Assembly: GCF_015074785.1 (NCBI RefSeq) | Contig: NZ_CP042464.1 | Span: 2,477,001 to 2,541,000, forward strand | Length of the DNA stretch: 64,000 bases | From: Segatella copri | GTDB lineage: Bacteria; Bacteroidota; Bacteroidia; Bacteroidales; Bacteroidaceae | Direction: 5' to 3' | Part shown: one piece after another, positions 1 through 8,817 of the stretch | How positions within the stretch are numbered: the stretch's first letter is position 1 | Layout: each line of letters starts with the position of its first letter | The notes under the pieces: model-generated | Database searches by the model: none | What the model was told of the DNA's origin: nothing | Seen by the model: only the letters and a program-made list of their open reading frames with translations | Position numbers and translations under genes: made by a program

Positions 1-1894
1 AACTGCAGAATGCCTCGGTCTTCGGATTGAAGATAGAGAGTCCGTTATCGGTAGCTATCCACAGCATACCCTGGTTATCCTCTACAATACCCTTCACGAT
101 ATTGTTGGCAAGTCCGTTATTGGTGGTATACGACTTCACTTGAGTCTTTCCGTGTTTATCGCTGGTATAGCAATACAGACCGTAGCCGTTACTGCCCATC
201 CATATCTTTCCATCCTTAGCCTGGCAGAAAGACAATATCTTATCGAAGACTCCACTCTTCGGATTGTCGAGTTTATACTGATGATACGTCACAGCGAAAT
301 CGCCCTTGCCATGAGCACGCGACTTGAGATCGACCTCTACCATTCCCTGCACGCACCCCATCAGGAGTTTGCCCTTTCGGGTTATCAGAGAACCGATGCA
401 GCCGCGCACATTCAGGCATCCCTTGAAAGGTTCAATGAGTTGGCGGCGCTTCATATCATAGAAGAAGAGACCGTCATTGGTTCCGAGCCACATACCATCA
501 TTGATAGGATCGTAAGCCAAAGCACCGGCAAAGTTAAGTAAATGCTGATGCTTAGCATCTATCACCAGAGGAATAATCTTGTCCGGCTGACTGAGATTCA
601 TCACAGCAAAGCCCCTTCCCCAGGTACCAATCCAGAGCTGATTGCGGTTATCGGCTGCAAGAACCGAGACGGTATTATGCGGCAAACCGGAATTTGCCAC
701 CGTATAATGAACAAAGTTCATGCTGCCTGGAGTCAAGGCATTGAGACCTCCCTCTACTGTTCCTACCCACAGGGTTCCGTCGGCTGCCGCATACATGGCA
801 TTGACCGCATTAGGAGAGATACTGCCCGGGGTGGCGGGGTCGTGACGGTAGAATTCCAAATTCAGCTGACGTGGAGCCAACTTGATAACACCACCTGTCT
901 CGGAACCTACCCATATCTGTCCGTTCTTAGAGAAAAGACTGTTGATAAAGTTGCTGCTCAGCGGATTCACAGCCGTAGCAGTGTTCCAATGTTCTATCTC
1001 TCCGGTCTTATCATTGAAGATATCTACGCCACAGAGCGTTCCTACCAGAAGTTTGTCATCTGGAGAAACGGCAAGGCTCGTCACTACTTCGTGCTGGAGC
1101 GAATGGTCGGTAGCAGAACAATGGAATTCCTGCTTACCACTATTAAACAATCCGCGATTCGTACCCATCCATATCTTGCCATGATAATAAATAAGCGCCC
1201 CCCCATACCGACCTTCGAGCGGAGGGAACAGGGATGAGATATTCTTTGCTACAAGCTGATTGTTCTTCACAGAAAACTCGCTCACTACTCCATTGTTGCA
1301 TAATACAACCGTTCCTCTGCGATAGACATCACAGATTCCGAGGTCGGGAGCATTATAAGGATAGGATGTGGACAAGACGCTGCTCACCTCGCCCTTTTCG
1401 TTAAAGCCGAAACGGGTAAGCTGATTGACAGACAGCATCCATATATTGCCCTTTGCATCACAATATATTCGGGTGCAAAGGTTCTTGAATACTTTGTTGA
1501 GTTGTGCCTCTACCCGGCTGTTCTCACAAAGTGGAACAACAGGTTGCATGGTATTGAGGTCGAGTACCTGCGGACCTTCCTCGAAAGCTATCCAAAGGCG
1601 CTTGAACGGATCTTCGCAGACATTACGGCAACTGTTGCTTCGCAGACTGATTCCTACAGACCCCAAACCGAAGTTCATAAAGTTGAAACCATCGTAGCGC
1701 ACCAGTCCACCACCATGCGTACTGATCCATACGAAGCCGTAGGAATCCTGAAAGATATCATCAGCAAAATTATTCGGCATACCTGCAGCCATATTGAGAT
1801 AGCTTACATTATAGCGACTAGGCAGCCCACCTTGCGCCCAACTGCTCAAGGTTATGAAGAGAATGCTTATTATAGAAAGAATGTATCTAATCAT
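1..1894 (-). CDS. Hybrid two-component sensor, N-terminal periplasmic propeller part (partial)
   Basis: Reading the minus strand from ATG at 1894 gives an open frame of about 631 codons running off the window start, so only the N-terminal part is visible. It starts with a signal peptide or signal anchor (MIRYILSIISILFITLSSWA) followed by many two-component-regulator propeller repeats, for example WISTHGGGLVRYDG, LWVGTVEGGLNAL and MLWIATDNGLSIFNP. This is the sensor half of the Bacteroidetes hybrid two-component systems, which sense oligosaccharides in the periplasm and carry kinase, receiver and AraC-type DNA-binding parts in the C-terminal half, not visible here. An in-frame TAG stands two codons upstream of the ATG, so this start is firm. 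It follows three small membrane-protein genes with a 3-bp gap, so they share a transcript. Its position beside the starch genes suggests control of starch or glycan use; that is inference. Confidence 0.88.
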   Translation of the reverse strand, partial: MIRYILSIISILFITLSSWAQGGLPSRYNVSYLNMAAGMPNNFADDIFQDSYGFVWISTHGGGLVRYDGFNFMNFGLGSVGISLRSNSCRNVCEDPFKRLWIAFEEGPQVLDLNTMQPVVPLCENSRVEAQLNKVFKNLCTRIYCDAKGNIWMLSVNQLTRFGFNEKGEVSSVLSTSYPYNAPDLGICDVYRRGTVVLCNNGVVSEFSVKNNQLVAKNISSLFPPLEGRYGGALIYYHGKIWMGTNRGLFNSGKQEFHCSATDHSLQHEVVTSLAVSPDDKLLVGTLCGVDIFNDKTGEIEHWNTATAVNPLSSNFINSLFSKNGQIWVGSETGGVIKLAPRQLNLEFYRHDPATPGSISPNAVNAMYAAADGTLWVGTVEGGLNALTPGSMNFVHYTVANSGLPHNTVSVLAADNRNQLWIGTWGRGFAVMNLSQPDKIIPLVIDAKHQHLLNFAGALAYDPINDGMWLGTNDGLFFYDMKRRQLIEPFKGCLNVRGCIGSLITRKGKLLMGCVQGMVEVDLKSRAHGKGDFAVTYHQYKLDNPKSGVFDKILSFCQAKDGKIWMGSNGYGLYCYTSDKHGKTQVKSYTTNNGLANNIVKGIVEDNQGMLWIATDNGLSIFNPKTEAFCS

Positions 1895-1897
1895 TAA

Positions 1898-2008
1898 CTA
1901 TTCTTTTGCTCTTTTCTGTTCTTTGCGATCATCAATTTTGGCATAAATAAATATTCCTGCTGCCAAAAGCACCAAAAAGCCATACATAATAAACAATCCT
2001 GTATCCAT
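1898..2008 (-). CDS. 36-aa single-pass membrane microprotein (copy A)
   Basis: This is a short frame of 36 codons beginning MDTGLFIMYGFLVLL, with one hydrophobic segment (about residues 5-22) and a charged tail (KIDDRKEQKRAKE). It is clearly related to the next 33-aa frame upstream: both show M-x-x-GL-x-x-MY-x-FL, a glycine near residue 18, IY-x-K and DRK-x-Q. Conservation between two tandem paralogues is the main evidence that both are translated. It ends 3 bp before the ATG of the sensor gene. The layout implies an inner-membrane protein with a short cytoplasmic tail, possibly a partner of the sensor. I do not recognise a named family and assign no function. Confidence 0.65.
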   Translation of the reverse strand: MDTGLFIMYGFLVLLAAGIFIYAKIDDRKEQKRAKE

Positions 2009-2010
2009 AC

Positions 2011-2112
2011 TTATTTCTCCTGTCTTTTTCTATCAGACATTTTAGAATAAATAACTAATCCTGTTGCGAACACAGCAAGGAAAATATACATTGCTAATAA
2101 TCCATTACTCAT
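2011..2112 (-). CDS. 33-aa single-pass membrane microprotein (copy B)
   Basis: The frame of 33 codons begins MSNGLLAMYIFLAVFATG and ends KMSDRKRQEK. It has one hydrophobic span followed by a basic tail and is a paralogue of the 36-aa frame at 1898-2008. A good purine-rich ribosome site (AAGGGAAG) precedes its ATG. The stop is 2 bp before the next start and its own start is 1 bp after the stop of the 65-aa frame, so the genes are tightly packed as in an operon. Function unknown. Confidence 0.65.
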   Translation of the reverse strand: MSNGLLAMYIFLAVFATGLVIYSKMSDRKRQEK

Positions 2113-2113
2113 T

Positions 2114-2311
2114 TTACTTCCCTTTCTTATTTTTATCTTTTCCTTTTTTAATTAAATAATATCCCAATGCAAACAATAGAACAGCCAATAAGACTGCACC
2201 AATAAATGACCACCAGGAATCATTATCTTTACCAAACATTTGCGATAAGATATAAGCAGTAATTATATACTTGGATATATCTAATAGCCATTTGCCTATT
2301 TCTTCATCCAT
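2114..2311 (-). CDS. Small two-TM membrane protein, DUF6722-like
   Basis: The 65-aa product starts MDEEIGKWLLDISKYIITAYILSQ, has two hydrophobic stretches (about residues 12-25 and 36-54) separated by a charged GKDNDSW loop, and ends in a very basic tail (KKGKDKNKKGK). Length and pattern resemble the small Bacteroidales family DUF6722; this match is from memory and not checked. It is the first gene of the packed cluster 2311 to 1, downstream of a -7 box at 2340-2347. Function unknown; a small accessory of the membrane sensor is one possibility. Confidence 0.7.
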   Translation of the reverse strand: MDEEIGKWLLDISKYIITAYILSQMFGKDNDSWWSFIGAVLLAVLLFALGYYLIKKGKDKNKKGK

Positions 2312-2339
2312 TTTTATTAAGTTTTTAAACTTCTGCTTG

Positions 2340-2347
2340 CAAAAGTA
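2340..2347 (-). promoter_or_regulatory. Bacteroidetes -7 box for the microprotein-sensor operon
   Basis: On the minus strand the octamer is TACTTTTG, fitting TAnnTTTG, 28 bp before the ATG at 2311. No convincing -33 element is visible. Confidence 0.55.
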
Positions 2348-2387
2348 CGAAGAAAAAATGAAACGAAAGAATTTTTATCAAGAAAAA

Positions 2388-2427
2388 AACGTTCCTAGAA
2401 GTGTAAATTTACAACTCTAGGAACGTT
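2388..2427 (-). terminator. Rho-independent terminator of the susB-pulA-susA operon
   Basis: A perfect 12-bp stem (AACGTTCCTAGA with TCTAGGAACGTT) has a loop of about 16 bases and is followed on the minus strand by a run of seven T. It begins 22 bp after the susA stop. The loop itself contains the palindrome TGTAAATTTACA. Confidence 0.85.
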
Positions 2428-2449
2428 CATATAGGAATATACTTGCGTT

Positions 2450-4375
2450 TTAGAACTCAAGAATCATGCTCTGGCGAGGACGGAGCTTCACGTTCTTGTT
2501 GATAAGAACGGTGCGACCATTTGTAACATCCGTAGCCTTATCATGAGAACCGATAATCTCTGCATAACGGGAAACATTCAGCTCGTTTGCCTCGTTCTTG
2601 CCGTTGATAACCGTCATCACATTCTTACCCTTATACTGGCGGGCAATGACATACACACCCTTCTGTGGACAGAACTGGGTCTGCTTGCCCTTGGTGATAA
2701 CCTCGTTGCCCTGGCGCCAATGCAATAATCGGCTGAGCCAGTTGAACATCTGGTTTTCTGCCTGTGTTCTACCCTCTGCTGTAAAGGCATTGTGCTTATC
2801 ACCAGCCCAACCGCCAGGGAAGTCCTTGCGTACATTGCCATCGGTCACGCTCTTGGTACCGTTCATCAGCACCTCTGTACCATAATAGAGCTGAGGAGTG
2901 CGATTGATGGTAAGAAGCAATGACAGCGCCTGCTTCAAAGCCAGGGTATCCTTGCCTTCACCCAGGAAGCGGTCGGTATCATGATTCTCGATGAATGCCA
3001 TTACGCTCTTTGGATTAGGATAGAGATAGTCGTAGCAGAACACGTTGTAGAGACGGTTCATACCATTCCACCAGTCATCGGTCTCCTCTTTCTTTGCACT
3101 ATTGATGCGGTCGAAGAAGGCGAAATCCATAACGGTTGGCAGATAGCTGTTCTTCTCTGAAAGTTTGCTGTCCTTCTGCCAGGCTGCAGTATAGGCAGGT
3201 TCGGTTACCCAAGTCTCGCCTACGGTATTGAAGTGAGGATACTCCTCGCCCAGCACCTTCATCCAGTGTGCCATCGCATCGCGGTCGGCATAAGGATAGG
3301 TATCCATACGGATGCCGTCGATACCTGCGCTCTCTATCCACCACTCACTGTTCTGAATCAGATACTTGATAACGTGTGGGTTACGCTGGTTGAGGTCAGG
3401 CATAGTTGGAACAAACCAGCCATCTACGGTTTCTGTGAGATCAACCTTGCTGGCGTATGGGTCAAGTACCGGAGTCAGTTTATAACTGGTCTGCAGATAC
3501 TTATCGTTCACCTTAGCAGCGCCATCCACCGTACCGATGTTCTTCTGATGCTCGGCAGTCTGATTTTCAGGAGCCAGCCATTCTGGTTTATTAAACCAGT
3601 CCTTTGAAGGCATATCGGCAACCCAAGGATGTTCGAAGCCGCAATGGTTAAAAATCATATCCATCACAATCTTCAAACCTTTCTTGTGAGCCTCATCTAT
3701 CAGCTGCTTATAATCGGCATTGGTTCCGAAACGTGGGTCTACACGATAATAATTGGTGGTAGCATAGCCATGATAGCTGCTGTTCTTGCCGTTACTTGGA
3801 CTGTCGTTCTCCAAAACCGGGGTAAACCACAGAGCGGTTACACCCAACTGGTTAAAATAATCCAAGTGCTGGCGGATTCCCTCCAGGTCGCCACCATGTC
3901 GCAGACTAGGCTCTGCACGGTTGCAGGTCTTATCACGCATCGTCTTAAAGGCATCATTCTTCAGATTGCCGTTGGCAAAACGGTCTGGCATCAGCATATA
4001 GAGCACATCCTCGTTAGAGAAACCGATGCGCTTGTCGCCCGCCATCTCACGGTTCTTCAACACATACTTCACCTTCTTCGACTGTTTGCCCTGCTTGAAG
4101 TTGAGGGTCATCTCACCAGCCTTTGCCCCATTGAGGTTAAGATAAACCAGGAGATAATTAGGAGAATCAAGGCGGGCGATGCTGTCTACCTTCACACCCG
4201 GATAGTTTACCGTTACATCGGCATTCTTGATATCCTTGCCATACACCATCAGCTGGAGCGAAGCATCTTTCATGCCCACATACCAGTCGGTAGGTTCAAT
4301 GCGGCTTACGTTAACTGCCGCGTTCATACTTATTGCGCTACCCATAAGCACTAATGAAGCTATTATCTTTTTCAT
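2450..4375 (-). CDS. susA: Periplasmic GH13 neopullulanase/cyclomaltodextrinase, SusA-like
   Basis: The 641-aa protein has a signal peptide (MKKIIASLVLMGSAISMNA), an N-terminal beta-sandwich of the cyclomaltodextrinase N-domain type (about residues 22-115), then a GH13 barrel. Catalytic motifs are visible: GIRMDTYPYAD (nucleophile Asp), VGETWV (acid/base Glu) and FIENHDTDR (third Asp). The motif MDMIFNHCG is GH13 region I. In the starch utilisation system, SusA cuts imported maltooligosaccharides in the periplasm. It is the last gene of a minus-strand operon, 26 bp after the pullulanase gene and just before a strong terminator. Full length and apparently intact. Confidence 0.92.
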   Translation of the reverse strand: MKKIIASLVLMGSAISMNAAVNVSRIEPTDWYVGMKDASLQLMVYGKDIKNADVTVNYPGVKVDSIARLDSPNYLLVYLNLNGAKAGEMTLNFKQGKQSKKVKYVLKNREMAGDKRIGFSNEDVLYMLMPDRFANGNLKNDAFKTMRDKTCNRAEPSLRHGGDLEGIRQHLDYFNQLGVTALWFTPVLENDSPSNGKNSSYHGYATTNYYRVDPRFGTNADYKQLIDEAHKKGLKIVMDMIFNHCGFEHPWVADMPSKDWFNKPEWLAPENQTAEHQKNIGTVDGAAKVNDKYLQTSYKLTPVLDPYASKVDLTETVDGWFVPTMPDLNQRNPHVIKYLIQNSEWWIESAGIDGIRMDTYPYADRDAMAHWMKVLGEEYPHFNTVGETWVTEPAYTAAWQKDSKLSEKNSYLPTVMDFAFFDRINSAKKEETDDWWNGMNRLYNVFCYDYLYPNPKSVMAFIENHDTDRFLGEGKDTLALKQALSLLLTINRTPQLYYGTEVLMNGTKSVTDGNVRKDFPGGWAGDKHNAFTAEGRTQAENQMFNWLSRLLHWRQGNEVITKGKQTQFCPQKGVYVIARQYKGKNVMTVINGKNEANELNVSRYAEIIGSHDKATDVTNGRTVLINKNVKLRPRQSMILEF

Positions 4376-4401
4376 ATTACACCTTATTATAAATATATAA
4401 A

Positions 4402-6372
4402 CTATTTCTGATAAAGAATCAAGGCTGACTGAGGGGCAATCTCAGCTTCCTTTCCCGAAACAAAGCCTAAGCCTTCCTCGTTAATCACGCCGTTGCAGCA
4501 AGCCACAGTATAGCTACCCTCAGGAATCTGCATCTTCTTTGCCTCCTTATTGAAGTTATAGATCACGATGATGTTCTTCCAGGCATCAATGCCCTCCAGG
4601 TTCTTAAGCTGGAAACCTACGAGGCAAGTCTGCTTGTTGCCATTGGCATCCTGACAAGGCAGGAACTCCAGATGCTGACGTACCTTATCGCCTGTTGAAA
4701 GACGGAAGGCTGGATGATTCTTGCGGAGCTGGATCAGACTTTTGTAATAAGCAAACGCCTGCGGATACTTCTGCAGATTGGTCCAGGTAAACTGGTTGAT
4801 GCTGTCAGGAGAATTATAACTATTGTGTACTCCCTTCTTGTCGCGAAGCATCTCCTCGCCGGCAAGGATGAAAGGAACACCCTGGGAAGTGAAGACGCAG
4901 GTCTGCGCAAGCTTATCGATGCGGAGCAACTCGGCTGTACGCATTGCTTCAGGGATATTCTTGTCGGTAAGAGATGCGATGCTTGCCTTCAGACGGTCTA
5001 CCAGACACATATCGTCGTGGCAGCTTACATAACTGATCTGCTCGGTAGGATTGTTGGTCCAAGGCTTCTTGTCATAGTTCACCTTTGTCATATCCACCTG
5101 CGGATGAGCAATGCCACCCACAATACCGAACTTCAGGCTCTCCTCCTGACCTGTAAGACCAGCCAAAAGCGCACCCTGATGGTCATCAGAGAAAGGACCA
5201 CGGAGCGCATCGCGCATATCATCGCTGAAAGCACCAATGCCCTTGAGCTGCTGGGTATTCGCCTTCACCGCCAGTTTTTCGGTAGGATAAGCACAGCTGC
5301 CTGCACTCCATCCCTCACCATAAATATAGATGCTAGGATCGATGCGGTTTACCATCTCACGGATAGCCTGCATGGTTTCGATGTCATGAACGCCCATCAG
5401 GTCGAAACGGAAACCATCGATATGATATTCGTCTATCCAGTATTTCACGCTCTCCAGCATAAACTGGCGCATGAGAGGCTTCTCTGAAGCAGTCTCGTTG
5501 CCACAGCCAGAACCGTCAGAATACTTACCATCCTTGGTCTTACGATAATAATAATCAGGATAGGTACGCTGGAAATTGCTGCCGTTGATATCGAAAGTAT
5601 GGTTATATACGGCATCGAAAATCACTCGGATGCCTGCCTTATGCAGCGCCATCACCATCTCCTTGAACTCCTTGATGCGGGTTGCTGGAGAATAAGGGTC
5701 GGTAGCGTAACTGCCTTCCGGCACATTATAGTTCTTCGGATCATAACCCCAGTTGAACTGTGGTTTGTCGAGTCGGGTCTCATCTATAGAAGCGAAATCG
5801 AATACAGGCTGGAAGTGGATGGCGTTGATGCCCAGATTCTTGAGATATTCGATGGCCTTAGGCTCGGTGAGGGCGAGATATTTACCCTTATATTTCAAGC
5901 CGGATGTAGGAGAAATGGAGAAATCACGCACGTGAAGCTCGTAGACAACGAGATCGGCTGGCGATTTCAGGGCAGGACGCACGTCCTTATCCCATCCAGA
6001 TGGATCAGTATCATACAAATCTACGATGGCGCCACGGTTTCCGTTCACACCTACTGCTTTGGCAAATGTACCTGGTGTTTCACCCTTGCCAATATCAAAG
6101 GTATAGAACTTTCCCTTGAGGTCGCCCTTTACGGTAGCCTCCCAGCGTTCATCACCCAACTTCTTCATTTTCAGCGTTTTATAAGCCTTTCCTCCCTGAC
6201 CTTGCTTATAAAGTCGGAGGGTTACAGAAGACTTTTGGGCTGTTGGAGCATTCAGGATAAACATGGTTTTCTCCTTGGAATACATCATCTCATTGAATGT
6301 CTGTTGGGCATTCAATGAAGTTGGTAAAACGGTTGCTGTCAATGCTGCAATTATTAGTTTTTGGATATTCAT
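4402..6372 (-). CDS. pulA: Type I pullulanase (GH13), secreted
   Basis: The 656-aa protein carries a signal peptide (MNIQKLIIAALTATVLPTSLNA), an early-set carbohydrate-binding domain near the N-terminus, and a GH13 barrel. The type I pullulanase signature is present as FNWGYDP at about residue 207. GH13 motifs are DAVYNHT, GFRFDLMGVHD (nucleophile), YGEGW (acid/base) and VSCHDD. It debranches alpha-1,6 linkages of pullulan and amylopectin-derived oligosaccharides, probably in the periplasm since no lipoprotein Cys follows the signal. It lies between susB (131 bp upstream) and susA (26 bp downstream), so the three hydrolases form one unit. Confidence 0.9.
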   Translation of the reverse strand: MNIQKLIIAALTATVLPTSLNAQQTFNEMMYSKEKTMFILNAPTAQKSSVTLRLYKQGQGGKAYKTLKMKKLGDERWEATVKGDLKGKFYTFDIGKGETPGTFAKAVGVNGNRGAIVDLYDTDPSGWDKDVRPALKSPADLVVYELHVRDFSISPTSGLKYKGKYLALTEPKAIEYLKNLGINAIHFQPVFDFASIDETRLDKPQFNWGYDPKNYNVPEGSYATDPYSPATRIKEFKEMVMALHKAGIRVIFDAVYNHTFDINGSNFQRTYPDYYYRKTKDGKYSDGSGCGNETASEKPLMRQFMLESVKYWIDEYHIDGFRFDLMGVHDIETMQAIREMVNRIDPSIYIYGEGWSAGSCAYPTEKLAVKANTQQLKGIGAFSDDMRDALRGPFSDDHQGALLAGLTGQEESLKFGIVGGIAHPQVDMTKVNYDKKPWTNNPTEQISYVSCHDDMCLVDRLKASIASLTDKNIPEAMRTAELLRIDKLAQTCVFTSQGVPFILAGEEMLRDKKGVHNSYNSPDSINQFTWTNLQKYPQAFAYYKSLIQLRKNHPAFRLSTGDKVRQHLEFLPCQDANGNKQTCLVGFQLKNLEGIDAWKNIIVIYNFNKEAKKMQIPEGSYTVACCNGVINEEGLGFVSGKEAEIAPQSALILYQK

Positions 6373-6453
6373 ATTGTTAAGTTATTGTTATACAGGACAT
6401 TAAAGCGAACTGAGCGAAGAAAACTGTGACAGATTATCTACGCTCATTTTTAG

Positions 6454-6491
6454 CGTATTTCCGACCAACCGGACAGTTGGACGGAAATACG
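6454..6491. other. Inverted repeat between susB and pulA
   Basis: A 10-bp stem (CGTATTTCCG with CGGAAATACG) extends with an inner CCAAC/GTTGG pairing. No clear T run follows on the minus strand, so it is a weak terminator or an mRNA stabiliser/processing hairpin inside the operon. No -7 box is visible between this hairpin and the pulA start. Confidence 0.5.
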
Positions 6492-6503
6492 GAAATTATA
6501 GGC

Positions 6504-8678
<2,175 letters not shown>

Positions 8679-8720
8679 TTAGTTTATCTCAATAATTATC
8701 TGTTTATTCTTAAGATAGTG

Positions 8721-8796
8721 CAAAGATACAAAAAACAAAAATACCCTCCACATTTGGGAGGGTATTTTTCTGCAAATGAGTGTGCAAACGTTTGCA
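8721..8796 (-). promoter_or_regulatory. susB promoter: -7 box plus LacI-type operator
   Basis: The minus-strand -7 box TATCTTTG is at 8721-8728. A perfect palindrome TGCAAACGTTTGCA (8783-8796, flanked by G and C to 16 bp) lies 54 bp upstream of it. The same spacing recurs at four other promoters here. The malQ terminator hairpin sits in between. Confidence 0.8.
8737..8770 (-). terminator. malQ terminator (bidirectional shape)
   Basis: Nine-base stem ATACCCTCC/GGAGGGTAT with a 7-base loop and A/T runs on both sides. It follows the malQ stop by about 50 bp. It occupies the space between the susB operator and the susB -7 box. Confidence 0.75.
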
Positions 8797-8817
8797 CTGT
8801 ATATATAATCATGTTAG

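Noticed and set aside
2402..2413. Palindrome TGTAAATTTACA, 54 bp upstream of the -7 box at 2340-2347
   Set aside because: It fits the spacing rule but lacks the central CG and the TGCAAA half-sites, and it is the loop of a terminator; probably coincidence.
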